Under the pieces are notes generated by a model. It did no database searches and was not told the DNA's origin. It saw only the letters and a list, made by a program, of their open reading frames with translations. 46,304 bases of DNA, from assembly GCA_013115125.1 (NCBI GenBank), contig JABANN010000260.1:1-46304 (forward strand), in the 5' to 3' direction. This DNA comes from Perkinsus olseni (Eukaryota; Perkinsozoa; Perkinsida). The stretch's first letter is position 1. Every line of letters begins with the position of its first letter. A program made the translations under genes and the position numbers. This document shows, one piece after another, positions 21,575-33,635 of this stretch.

Positions 21575-24500
21575 ATGCCGCCGCCTTTACCTGACCAATC
21601 GGTGGGTGGTTACGATGAATCGCTGGGTAATACTGCACTACAAGCATCCCTTGATGCCGACATGGAGCTTCTGCTTCCAAGACGGATAGAGTTCGTGAGG
21701 GCTAGGAAACAGGTCACGGCCAAGGTAATAACACGAGGGGGTGCCTTTCGCTGTGGTATTATCAAACAGCAATGATATCCAACTGCTGAGTGATTGGTAC
21801 TAAGGGCTATCGGGGGCCGTAGGGCTGGTGTTTGTAAGGCTCCTCGTTGGGATTAGCGAGCGCATGTCAGGGTCTCTCTGGTCTTGATAAGAAGGACAAT
21901 GCGCCGCAGAGGCCCAACAAATGGGTGTTCAAAGAGGGCGGATTGGACCAATATCATGGCTGGCGGACATCTAAATCGTAATTACGTTGGAATTAATACC
22001 CCATTATCACCTGCGATGGATGTATTTATCAGTTATGGTGCTGGTCTACGGAACCAGGGCAATACCTGCTACCTCAACTCAACCCTTCAATGCCTCTCCT
22101 ACGTTAGCGCCTTCGCCCAAGCCAGTGAAGCCAAGGTCCATGAAAGGACGTGTGCTAGGAAGCGGGCGGTAATAGTCATCCTCTACGTATTGGATACAGC
22201 CTTACTTCAGGGTGTATGGTGTGGACTGTGTAACCTTTCTAGCCTTATCTGTCGAATACATCAGAGTCACGGTGGACACATATCCCCAACAGAGGTTATC
22301 ATCGAGCGTGGGAGAGGTTGTATCAGGATGCATCGGAGCCTCTGTCAGATTCTACGCTACTTAAACCTCTTCTTTGCTCGATTCCGTCCGGGTCGGCAAG
22401 AGGATGCACATGATGCCTTGAGACAGCTGATTGATACTTGTATCAGGAGTGAGGCTCTTCCTCCTAAGATATCATCATCGGCTCAGAATAGGAAGGTATC
22501 TGCTCAACCCGCCATGGAGTGCTCATTCGTGTCATTAGGCTCCTTTTGTAAACCCACTGGTGTCGCAGACTACCATGCTTGGACAGATGTTCGGGTATCA
22601 CACCGCTCAACGTATACAATGTGGCAACTGCGGCCACGTTTCCAGCACCTTTCATTTTGACATGGACATAAGCCTATCCATCAATGTACTGCATCACTCG
22701 CGCTACTCTCGCCGTGATTCACTGCTTCAGAGATGTCGTACCATAGATGAGTGCCTTACACGTTATTTCGCCCCGGAAATATTCAAAGGTAGTAGCAGTA
22801 GTAGGGCTGCAGTTCTGCCATGCTCGATCCATTCATACCGGGGTTATCCTATGTTAGAACAAAATGCTTATAAGTGTGCTAAGTGTAAACGTACTGTGAC
22901 TGCTAAGAAGACCACAGCCTTGTATGATGCACCTATGAACCTTACACTCAGTCTAAAGCGTTACGGATATGGACGCTTTGGCGGTCGTCGACAGAAGGTA
23001 GTAGGATGGCCTTCCGTCCACGGGAGATAAACGCATTTATGGTGCTGCAGGATGGCCATTATGTAAAGTACGAGAAGGAGCTCGACCTCTCCAAGTTCAT
23101 TGCTGATAGTAGCCATTCCAGTAGTGCCGCCGCCCCAAGCAAATATACTCTGTAAGGGGAGCATAGGAGTAGTCGCCCACGGGAGGTGCTATGGTGCTCA
23201 GGTCTGGGGTCTTGGTTCACTCGGGTGCCACCCCTCAATTGGGGCATTACTACGCTTTCGTTCGGAACCCTGCTGGATTCTGGTACTGCTGTGATGATGA
23301 GTCCGTTACCCCGGTAAGGCTCGACGTACCACCTCTTCCGTTATTAGCTCATTCTCAGGCTAAGGAGCACACTGTCCTGTCACAGCAGGCATACATATTG
23401 TTCTATGAGAGGAAGCGGTCGAAGAAGGATACTAAGAACCATCCTCTGAATGTAAAGCGCCGCTACGGGACCTGCTCTACTTCAGCATGCTTGCGAGATA
23501 GTGTTGGAAGTGCCCCTCGCAGGTTGAGGCGGAGCATAAGCCAGCAGTGCCAGAGAAGGCTCAGAAGAAGGACAGAAAATCCGTTCCTAGCCCTCTGCAC
23601 CATCAGTCCTTGTTCTACAACTCCCTTGCCTCGGCCCCTGACACTCCTTCTACGACTGCGTCTAGAGGAGAGCCTCTTGAGAACCAGGGTGCCACCACGG
23701 AATCTACACCTTCCACTACGTCACGAACAAGCGCTGGAGAGGTAGTACAAGGGGCAGGTTAGGCTGGGCGCTGCTCGTAGTTCCTTGGTGTCCCTTCCCA
23801 GGCTCCAACAGCTGTCTGCAACAAACGGGCTGCAGCGACTGCTGAGGAGAAGTCTCCGAAGAAGGCACGAGTGTCTGAGGAAAAGGCTGACGAATGTACG
23901 CAGCCATTACATCTCAAAGCTGCTGCCAGACAGTTTTATTTTGGTAGTGCCCCCAGCTGGTGGACTGCAAGAAGCTGTAGTAGTCCGTCTACACCCCCCG
24001 AAGTTCGCTGATGGTGACGAGAGGAGCGTTGGCTGTGATGACGAGGAGGAGGATGGTGATGATCGGGCACCCAAGGATGCTACTAGTGACTCCGCACAGG
24101 AGGCCGCAGCACAGGAGCCTGTCGTGCTGGCCGAGGTAGAACTATTATCCATGCCAAAGTTGACGGTTGTCGGGTATGGTAGGTTGTACGACCAGCATCC
24201 TCTGGTACCTCTGCCACTATCAAGGCAAAGGAGCGAGCTTCCCTTGCAAGGAGTGTTCGCTCTCAATACGGTGCCAACAAGGTTAGTAAACGCTATCATA
24301 TGGACGCATAGTGAATACGCACTCTCGTCAGATATCTTCCTGGGATAGTGATGATGATGAGGAGGAGAGTGAAGAGGGTATCGATAAGGATAAGACAGAG
24401 CAGGCTAGGAAGGAGGCTATGATGCAAGCCCAAAGGAAACTACAACCTAAGATAGCCATGAGAGACTCCCATGATAGAGAATACGACAAGGGGAAGAATA

Positions 24501-24718
24501 GACACAAGGTTCGTCAGCATGTCGAGTCCAAGGTGAGTCTGCGTGCAGCCTTCCCGCAATCCTTTCATGCAGCTGCTTTCCTATTGTCTCAGACTAACGA
24601 CTTCGCTGCGGCATATAGGCGTGCGAAGGCAGGGCTTCACGGACCAAGGAACAAGCAGCAGATGATGAGGGATAAAAGACTTCGCCATCGTTGTCATCGG
24701 AAAGGAAAGGCCACCTAG
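21575..24718 (+). CDS. Ubiquitin C-terminal hydrolase, USP36/USP42-like
   Basis: Start ATG at 21575 (MPPPLPDQSVGGYDES). Peptidase C19 features in order: the Cys box GAGLRNQGNTCYLNSTLQCL at about 22042-22100; RFRPGRQEDAHDALRQLI; QMFGYHTAQRIQCGNCGHVS; the zinc-binding pair YKCAKCKRT; SLKRYGYGRFGGRRQKV; the His box GATPQLGHYYAFVRN at about 23225-23272; then WYCCDDESVTPV and QQAYILFYER. The catalytic Cys, His and Asp are all present. The long C-terminal region is Lys/Ser-rich and ends with REYDKGKNRHKVRQHVESK and a basic tail, like the nucleolar targeting tail of USP36. Likely substrates are ribosome-biogenesis factors or histones, inferred from the family. Stop at 24716-24718. Exon joins between 23420 and 24300 are approximate. 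Confidence 0.88.
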
Positions 24719-25021
24719 AGCATCAGCATCAGCAGCTGATAACGACCAGTCTTTGGCTCAAGTCTAGTTGAACAATATCCTCTCCCGTTTTCCTGTTCTT
24801 GTTCTTGTTCTTCTTCTTGTTGTCGATTGATACGGTCTCTCAAGTTATCATATACTACTACTCAGCGTAGTAGTGGTAGTAACTACTGTCTCATATTCCA
24901 TCAATCACGTCCCTTCACGTCCATACCACTACCAACGTACTCCTTATAATTACTATTACTCACCGCTTGCGTCACCTGTCGTGTTCCATGGTTAATTCCC
25001 TACAGTAGCGTTATAGCGAGC
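24719..25021. other. Intergenic region with TTGTTC repeat and an SL-like 11-mer
   Basis: A low-complexity TGTTCTTG/TTCTTC run lies at about 24796-24825. The 11-mer TTTGGCTCAAG lies at 24752-24762, 34 bases after the USP stop. No exon is seen. Confidence 0.5.
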
Positions 25022-26909
25022 ATGTGGGGATTGGCTACTCCTGCTCAGTTGATATGCATCATCATAGCCTCCGATCCTGAGCTCCCTCAATGTCCAGCAT
25101 TCTATCATGTCTAACATGCTGTTGTTGCTGCTGTTGGTGAGTTGGTCACTGCTATGCTCAGCATAAGTCCATCATCGCTGTGGTGGTGGCCCTCTCAGTC
25201 CCACCTCTCGGCATAAAGAAGTCCTCCCGTGTCGGACACCAGTGTATACCACGGCAGCATGTGTATTCACTTCACGTAGGTTCAGTGATATCCAGCACCT
25301 TATCTTGATGAGAGCTAGTCGAGTGTTCGATGTCATGTTGTGATTCTGTTGCTGGCAACATTGTCGTTCCATTCTCAGTTGGTTTCGTCCTAGCCTTCAC
25401 AGCCCTCTACTTGGGTGATTGGTACACATGCTCATGGAAGGAGCTCAACTTGGGTACCTGGACGGGTGGGGAAAAGGGTCCAACGCTCTCTTCTCACGAC
25501 TTGTGCCTACTCGACTAGGTAAGGTTGTGCTCCAGTTTGGGTTGAGCGGCATGAAGCTGCTGGGTAATGAGGATGCGGTGAAGAGGTATCCGTCCATAAG
25601 AATTGCGAGGGAATGCCAGGAGATGGTACGCCATGCTTGTAGCCACAGTCTCGTAAGCTGTATGCAGGTGGGGGGTCTTGTCGCCGACCAGTCGAAGGCA
25701 GTCTCAGAATCGGACTGCCAAGTTGCTGATGCCGTATTAGTCACTACCGCTGCCACTGGAACGGTGAGTATCACACCTACTCGTACTCCCGAACAGCTTG
25801 TTCAGCACCGCTGTTTGCTCTCCTCAAGTCAACAGGTATGGTTTCCTTATCAGATCTTCGTCATCCTTACCACCATTATTTCCCTCTGCACTGCAGCCAC
25901 CTTTATAGTCACGGGAACGTCTAGATTCGGGTAAAGAGGAGAAGTAGCAACAGTCGGCCTCCGTCCACTACTGTTCATCGCCGCATAGTTACCGTAGACG
26001 ACTAAGTGCGATGACCCTCGAGCCCAATAGAGCCGACAAGGCTATGTTCTCCGTTAAATGGGTCACCGGCTTCGTAGCACTCTTCATTATTCTCACCTTC
26101 GTAAGTTAGTTCATACGCAAAAGCATACGCTATTCACTACCTCGTCATGTACAGGGATCTCTTATAGCGCTTTTCCCGGCAGCACTCTTCAAGGAGCACG
26201 TTTGTCCAGTGGCAGAGCATGTAGGCCTACTATCACCTAGCGTGCTAGTCGCCTACCCTGCTGCTCGCTGGTAGGTTTTGCCTTCCGTGGTCAACGATGA
26301 CACCTCCCTTGGTACCTCTGGAATAGGTGCTCTGGGCGAAGGGAGGGAGGCATCCCATCATACCGGTGCTAGGTCAGTGCTGTTCTCAGGGTATCTTCTA
26401 GGGTAGTCCAACTGCCCTCTCAGTGCCTACCTGGCCTTGATAGCCTGCTTCTTTTTCCTTCTATCGTCGGTCTTCATTCTTTCTCGGATGTCTATTGTGG
26501 CATGGTACGTGCTTCTGCTGCTTCTGCTGTCCCCTTCATTCTGCGCCACATAGGTGTATGGAGCTATGTGGTGAGGTTGAATTCGGGATGGAGTACGAGA
26601 GTGAGGAGGAGCAGAATGCCTTCGATGATGGAGGCAATGGATCGGTAGGCATCACCAACAATGCCCTACCCCACACATCTTCCTCACTATCCTAGATTGA
26701 TTCACTCAAGGAGAGGGAGGAGGGAAGGGGGCCTGTAGATGCGGGAGGGCATGGTCCTGGTGGACGACGCGCCCGACTCGAAAGTATCGTAGTCTATGAT
26801 CCAGCTGGCATGAAGTCAAGTGAGTCAATGCGTCGGCTGGTTTTACTCTGGTTCTCCTTCTCTATCAGATGCTGGTCATGATTTCGAGAGTATCAGTAGT
26901 AATGGCTAG
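25022..26909 (+). CDS. Unrecognised multi-pass membrane protein
   Basis: Probable start ATG at 25022 (MWGLATPAQLICIIIAS). Hydrophobic segments: SIIAVVVALSVPPLGI, a long well-patterned exon (LFSRLVPTRLGKVVLQFG, SIRIARECQEMVRHAC), then VWFPYQIFVILTTIISLCTA, WVTGFVALFIILTFGSLIAL and YLALIACFFFLLSSVFIL. The cytosolic-type tail has EYESEEEQNAFDDG and, after an intron running from 26646 to the AG before ATTGATTC, IDSLKEREEGRGPVDAGG, ending DFESISSNG with a stop at 26907-26909. This gives at least five candidate helices. No catalytic motif or family signature is recognised. The N-terminal exons (25100-25420) are poorly resolved. Confidence 0.55.
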
Positions 26910-27166
26910 TTGCCGCAGTACTCGAGGCTACCGTCCAACCGATGCAGCATCGTGGGAGTGTATCATGGTCGTTGTTTTGCATAATGGGACTCCACTATAT
27001 GCCATAACATCTGTTATTGATGTTGCTAGAACACGAAATAGGGCGGTTTGCGTTACTAGTTTGAGGAACTGTTTGACTGGCTCGATTCCAGTGTAGTGGT
27101 GGTGTAATGTTATTCCAAGCTCACTACGGCCTAGCTCCTGAAGGAGGTACCGCTGATAATATCACC

Positions 27167-28156
27167 ATGCCACCGGGCAGTTACTTCTCCAACCACTGTG
27201 AGCCTCCCCACAGTGATGTGTGAGAGGTCGTATCCGCTTGCTTGCGAGGTTCCTGCGCTGTCCTCGCCGACTTCATCCGAGAGAAAGCGTTGAAGGAAAT
27301 CGACTCCTCGATACAGAGTAGGATTGTTGAGGAGAGGACTGAAAGGGGAAGACTGAGAAGGCTGGAAGAGCAGTACAATGGCAGGGTATCATGATGCATT
27401 CGAGTGGCCACACGGAATACTGCTGATAGGTTGAACAACTCGAGAGGCAATTGGAGACATTGCAGAGGCGACGAGAGGCGAAGGAGAAGAAAAAAATGAA
27501 GGAGAGGGAGGTGATGATGGAGTAAGAGGATCAACGGGGCCTGATGAAGCGCATTGCAGGCTAAAGAGGGCGACCCCGCTGAAGGAACAGATACGCGCAG
27601 CCAACAGGAGAGGGACTGTGAGGCCTCTTTAGAAGGGGCGAAGCAGATCATCATCCTAGCGCAGCAGGAATACGAATGTCGAGAAGAGGTGGTCCACCGT
27701 TAATTACACGATGGCTTCTGGGCCTCGGTGGCCGGCGGTCGATTAAGGTGTTAGGTGTTGCAGAAACTGGCAATGTATGAGGAGAAGTTGAAGGTGGTTG
27801 AGAGCATTGAATTGACGCTCAATCCTGCCGTCGGCGGAGGAACAGGTCGATCGATTGATCTCTATGCCGACCCTCTGAGAGTGGCCGCTGCTGTGGTGGG
27901 GCTGTTGAGTACTTGCAACTGTCCCCTGCAGGCTTTGTAGATACCCCCTCGTAGTGAGGTCTCAGTTATTGGAAAGCCACGTGCTCTTATCGACGACGAA
28001 GGGGAGAACCCTGCCGCAGCTCCGGATGAGCCTTTCTCCCTAGTCTGTTCGCACTGTCTTATGCCCTCCAGTGGAGGTGCTGCCTATCAGGTACTCCCGA
28101 CCCCTGTGATCGAAAGAGACGAGAGAGTTAGAACTGCCCTCAAGACCTGCACGTGA
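27167..28156 (+). CDS. Coiled-coil protein with C-terminal CxxC
   Basis: Start ATG at 27167 (MPPGSYFSNHCEPPHS). Introns then join a long charged helix: CAVLADFIREKALKEIDSSI, RIVEERTERGRLRRLEEQYN, VEQLERQLETLQRRREAKEK, AKQIIILAQQEYECREEVLQ and KLAMYEEKLKVVESIE. Next is SIDLYADPLRVAAA, then an acidic linker (ALIDDEGENPAAAPDEP) and FSLVCSHCLMPSS. The CxxC after an aromatic/hydrophobic lead recalls the lunapark zinc ribbon (ICxxCFxHNG), but a second CxxC and the two lunapark membrane helices are not found, so I leave the function open. The stop is taken at 28154-28156. The gene lies tightly between two + strand genes. Confidence 0.55.
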
Positions 28157-28286
28157 TGATGATGATCGCCATGTTACTTGAATAGCGTGTCTAGCGACGT
28201 ATCATTCGGCCAGCGTAGCCCTTTCGTTATCGAGTATTGAACGTGAAAGTATATTAACCTCGCAGTGGTGGGGGTCTTTCTCGGGG

Positions 28287-31200
28287 ATGATGTCCAAACA
28301 CTACCGTGATGACGAGAGGGGAGAAGTGGCGGCCAGAATACGCGAGCGCTGCCTCTTTGAAGCAGGCAGTGCTGGCTCCTTCCGGGGGATGCTAGCTGGC
28401 TGCGAGGAGGACTTTGATGCCTTCCTGGAGATGTACAGGCACAGAGTCACTGTAGGGTACATATCTCAGTAGTCACTGGATGCGTACCACCCATTCATCC
28501 TAGCAGCAGGTGCCGAGGTCGCACAGCGACAGCGGTAGTCATGAGAGCTCATCCTTCGAGAGGAAGTATACTATCAATTTCTCAATACCGGTAAGACCGT
28601 AGCACATGGCCACCCTGATGGACGTTACGTGTAGATGCTGCAAAGGGGTCGCCACCACTCCTCTCGAGATGAGGTCTTCGAGGATGCAATGCGCTTTTAC
28701 ACGGATATGAGACTGAAGCAGAGTAACCAGAAGTTGAGGAAGTTAATGAGCTCGCGTGCTGCTCTGCCTATCGCGAAGCATCGGGAGCAGATAGTAAGGC
28801 CACCGCAACACTCTGAAAGGGCATCACATCCCGTTCAGTTGGCGGCCATGGAATCTAGTCGGATCGTCCTCATAGCGGGAGACACTGGGTGCGGCAAGTC
28901 CACACAAGTGCCTCAGTAGGAGCTATTCATCCCAGCCTGCATACGAACCATCCTTTCAATAGCTACTTGCTAGAGGCCGATCGAGATGCTTCCATCATAT
29001 GTGAGGATGATGCTTCCTCCTCTTGCTCTGGCAGTGGTGCTTCTTCAGGTACGCAGCCTCGACGTCTTGCTGCGATGTCATTGTGTCGGAGAGTACAGAC
29101 AGAGCAGCTTCAGGCCTGGGGTACTGCGCCACGTATCCATACTCTTCATCCGATTATCATCTGCAGGCAGTCGAGTCGCCTACCAAATGCGCTTCGACAA
29201 CACCAGGACTCGCCACACTAGGATACTATTCGTGAGCTTCCCTTAGTGCTCTCAGTAGTACCGACCGAACACTACAGGTGACCGAAGGCTTGTTGCTGAG
29301 GCTGCTGGAGTCCGATGGTGAGCTCTCCGACTTCAACGTTTTACTCTTGGATGAAGTAAGTCTTTCCTCGTCCACATCATATTCATGATGGCCATGGTAA
29401 GGTGCATGAGCGGCATGCTCCCATGGATGTGATACTAACTTACATACCGGAGTTGTTGCAAAGGAGAAGTGATCTCAAGATCGTAGCCCGACCACTGCTA
29501 TCATAGGCTTCTATCGTGTACGCCTGGTCAGATACTGATGAGTGCTACCTTCGATACGGAGCACTTCCGCGATCTGTTCAATCTCTCGGAGTCGGCAGTG
29601 ATCTCTGTCTGTGGAAGGAGCTATCCCGTTACTACAGAGTAATCGCAACCTCATCCCTTGCTGTTGAAGGCTACTGTCATTTATCAGATACATTCGAATG
29701 AGAGGAGAGCCTCCACCACAGGCTGCTGCTAACATGCATCGTGCCATTCCGGCCTCCCGTCGACGGAGGAAGGGGGACGATGGACCAAGCAATGCCAAGG
29801 AAGCCGTCCTCGGTACGCGTGTATCGTATACTGGTCTACTGCGGATTCGTTGCTGATACTATCGTGTAGATTGTGGGCCATACCTAGCGTTGTTAAAGAA
29901 GATCCATGCGAGTGCACCCAAGCATCAGAGTGGTGATGCATTGGTATTCCTGAGTGGCGCGCAAGAGATCGAATGCCTCTGTAACGCTATACGAGATGAT
30001 ACCGAAGTCTCTCGTACATGGATACCTGTAATGTTGAAGACCCACTACGCCTTTCAGTGCAACCATGCCTTGCTTGATAGTTACCCTTGCATGCTCAACT
30101 GCCGGTTGAGGAGCAGGACAAGGCGTTCGATATCGCCCCTCGGGGTGAGCTATTATCAGCATTACATCATGGTATCGTCGGAGTACAGTCGCTGTATTCT
30201 TAAGGTATGCGAAAATGTGTCATTGCAACCAATGTGGCAGAGACGAGTATCACAATAGATGGTATACGGTTTGTGATAGACAGTGGTAAAGTTAAGGAGA
30301 TGAGCATAGACGCAGGGAGCAGCACCAGACGACTGGCAGAGCAATGGATATCACAGGCTAGTGCTGATCAAAGGAATGGAAGAGCTGGACGAACAGGTCC
30401 TGGACAGTGCTATAGAATGTAAGCCTGTGTGTGGATGTCGCCGATACCACAACCATCTGTAGGTATTCGGAGGAACTCTGCCGTCACATGATGGGTTATA
30501 CCCGTCCGGAGGTCCGCGGGAAGGCGTGGCCGTGACGGCCGCCACTAGCGTTATCCTCTCGCTACACTGCTGTTTAGATAACTCGTAATTTCCACTCCCT
30601 CGTCCACAGCCTCTTGCAGCTACTAGCCTTGGATGTGGATGTATCACCAAGGGATGGATTCCGATTCCCGACGGGTATCCTCCTCCCCTCCCCCTCCTAC
30701 TCGTCACTATCACCAGTTCGTTAGATATACCAGAGGATACACTCAGGCTGGCTCGTAACTACCTTTGCTTAGCCAGAGCAGCTACTAGGACTAGCACCTA
30801 CTCGACTACACTACGTCTCACACCAACAGGAAGAGTAAGACTCGGACCAGGCGAGAGGCGCCTCTCGTCACCCCACCAGGTGCTCTCTCGACTACCGGTA
30901 TCGATATCTGTGGGCAATATGCTCTTAATGTCCATGGTAACACTGAATGGTGCAGCTTTGGACTAGCTGGCTCATGGGAATCCGGCAGATTCTCGGCACG
31001 ACAGCTATGCGGGTTGCTACGATCATCGCTGCCTCCCTCAACTTCCATTCACCATTCCGGTATGGCGAATACAGCAGCGATGATAGCGCGGACCTACTCA
31101 GTGACAGCGGTGATCTCTTCACCTGCTATAATGTGTACTCCCAATTGCCCGTGTTGTTGGAGGCCTGATGACTCTGATGCCTATCAGATACACCGCCTGG

Positions 31201-33488
31201 TTGAAGCGACGAGTGCAGAGCAGAGAGGGAGCCAGGCGTTGGGCACGGGAAAGGGGCATTGACGAGTCTAAGATGTACAAGGCTCATCTCTCATATAACT
31301 GCGTCAAGGGGTGCAGGTACGAAATGAGTAAATCAGCCCAACAGCTACAGGGCCAGTTGAGAGAGGGAAGGGGAGGGAGATCAGCTGCTACAGGTTGGTA
31401 GTCCCCCCAGTGTGTAGGGAACGTGGAGTGATCAGATACGCAGAAGAAGATGCAAGTGGATGCCATGGCGCTCCTAGAAGGCCGACACGAGGGGGACAGT
31501 AGTGAGGAGGGCGCCGCCACCACCGACCCGGCTGCTGATAGAGATAAACAGGTCATTTTGAGCTGTTCGATGCGAGTCTGGATCGATATCTGCTCAGAGA
31601 TTGCGATCAGAGTTGGCTAAGCTGAAGGCCCAACAACTTCATAGAGGCCGGAAGATACTCGATGTTGATATGATTACGGGTGGCAAGGAAGAAATAGAAA
31701 AGGTAAAGGCTAGTCTAGAGATTCCGCAGACGATCCTGAATTGTCTCAGTTCTCTGGAGTTGAAGAAGATTCCGATGACGATGTAGACAGCGACGACAGC
31801 TGTGGTGGTAGGAGGCGTTTCACTGGCCATCAACCGGTCAGACACTACCGTTCTCCTTGCACGTATTACGTACCACGAACTTCACTTCAGGCTCGGAAAG
31901 CTCGTAAACTGCGGGCCTCTGATGTGGGGGAACGGAGCCTTAGACTGAGGCAGCTCGATATTGAATTTGACTTACGCTTGGCCGATGGTGGCAGCGCTGG
32001 TGGAGAGAGGTAGGCTTGTGAAGTTGTTGTTCGACTTCGCTCCTCTGTCCTGGGGTCGGACCTCCTTCAACAACCGTAGGTTATTTGGTATAGCCGATCA
32101 GCTATCCTCGTCCAAGATGCGCCTCTTAGCGATGTGCATCGGTAAGGCCCTCTATCCTAATATTGCATACCCAGCTAGGAGTAACAGGACCGAAGGGACA
32201 GCCAAAGACTGTGAGGAGGAGGGCCTGCTGCTGCTCATCTATCTCACTCCATCACTCCATCTGCTGGATTTAGCTCCCTCATCCTCCCTGTTGGCTCAGG
32301 TCTATTCACAGTACTGGCTGGGAGTTTGACGGCGGATAGGTATGCAAGCATACATCCACAGAGTGTCCTCTATCCCATCGCTAACGAGATATCACCACAA
32401 ACGGAGTGTCTAGGCTTCTCGTCTTTACTACTAACGTGAGCCTCGCTGCAAGGGTGTCGATACGATCTGCTTGGACGTCCTTCACGGACCATCACTCACG
32501 GACCATCACTCACGGTTCATGCTTCCTCGAGGTACCGTCCTTTCGTTGTTCATTGTATCCGTCTACCGTTATTATCTACCCTGCTCTTCGCAGCAGCTGA
32601 TGTCAATACCAACTCTCATAGCGATGCTCTAGTCATTGATCAGCGGGTCTATATTACCACTCGAGGATCGATCGAGAAGCTGCTATGTACCGTAACCCGC
32701 CACTATCGGAGTATACCAGCTGCTATTCAGGCACAGCTATAGTCATACGCAAGTGGTTGGAGGGCAGAACAGATCTAGAGATTGCAGCATTGTTCGAAGC
32801 CTTCGACTGGGGTGACTCGGCTGTATCACCGGACCATGGCGATCCAGACAATCAGCCTAGTAGTGAAGTTCGGCTACCAGCTGCGTTACGTCGGGCTCAA
32901 GAAGACAGCCGGCACCCCGGAGAGATGGAGGAGCTCCAGTCCCGCATGCTGGAACTGCAGGACATGGCTGCTGCTGCCGTTGAATTCTCTTGGCAGATAA
33001 TTAGTGAGGGGGATGCCGGTATCTTGACATCTTCTCTGCAAGGGGAAAGAGTAGCACCATGGCTCACTTGGGGCAATGTCGACGACACTGACATTGACGT
33101 TACTTCGGGACAGGTTTCGGACTCCTTGAGAGTAAGCTACTACCAAGTGCTGCGAGGATGGATAACCTTCAAAATATGCCAGGTTAATTGGCGATGCCCT
33201 GATTGTGGGTTTGAGGGCCGACTTAACAGGAAAGAGATCAGCGACCACAAGCGGCGTTTGTGTAGCAGCATAGGATCTCAAGGAGTGGAGGGTGATAACG
33301 ACGCTGCGAGGCCCTCATCAATGTTATCGCATCAAGGTGCGTCATCAGATCTTCCAAGCGACATGATGGAGTCAGGGGTGGCTGACGAGGCTGACGATAA
33401 TGCTAAGTGCGAGGACTGCGGCCTTGACCTCTCCACGATGAATACAATGGAGATCCTCGAACATCAGAGGTCTCACGGACGTGCTTGA
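28287..33488 (+). CDS. DHX34-like: DExH-box RNA helicase, DHX34-like
   Basis: Start ATG at 28287 ([20 protein letters not shown]). Helicase motifs in order: I ([13 protein letters not shown]), Ia (TQPRRLAA), II ([14 protein letters not shown]), III ([16 protein letters not shown]), IV ([13 protein letters not shown]), V ([15 protein letters not shown]) and VI ([16 protein letters not shown]). Next come the winged-helix/HA2 region ([29 protein letters not shown]) and long C-terminal exons. The end carries two C2H2-type fingers, WRCPDCGF...HKRRLC and CEDCGL...HQRSHGRA, with a stop at 33486-33488. Motif II is DEVH rather than DEAH, and a terminal C2H2 finger is a feature of DHX34, which acts in nonsense-mediated decay. 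Introns are 37-90 nt. Some C-terminal joins (31260-32680) are not resolved. Confidence 0.85.
32483..32510 (+). repeat. Two tandem copies of a 14-bp unit
   Basis: CACGGACCATCACT occurs twice head-to-tail, with a partial third copy (CACGG). Fourteen is not a multiple of three, so it probably sits in an intron of the helicase gene. Confidence 0.8.
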
Positions 33489-33635
33489 CCTTCATCAACT
33501 GTTCCGTACCATCAACTTGAAAGGTTTCTCATGCCCACCTGCCTTGTGCAGTCTCCTCATGCTACTGCAATATCAGTAGTGTGCTGTCCTGTAAGGGTCC
33601 TTCGTATTCATCGCCCACCCCATCTCGACATCACA

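Noticed and set aside
22000-24718. Possible break in the deubiquitinase because frames shift repeatedly
   Set aside because: Every shift I checked coincides with a GT-AG intron of normal local size, and the catalytic Cys, His and Asp boxes all survive.
26992-27099. tRNA-like outline: 7-bp end stem CCACTAT/GTAGTGG and a T-arm-like hairpin ACTGG-CTCGATT-CCAGT
   Set aside because: At 108 bases it is too long without an intron, there is no A box or D-arm, and no loop with a proper anticodon position. The T-loop lacks the usual first T.
27181-27654. 157-codon open frame on the minus strand
   Set aside because: It lies antisense to the coiled-coil exons of the gene at 27167. Its Leu/Ser-rich composition is the mirror of Glu/Arg-rich coil codons.
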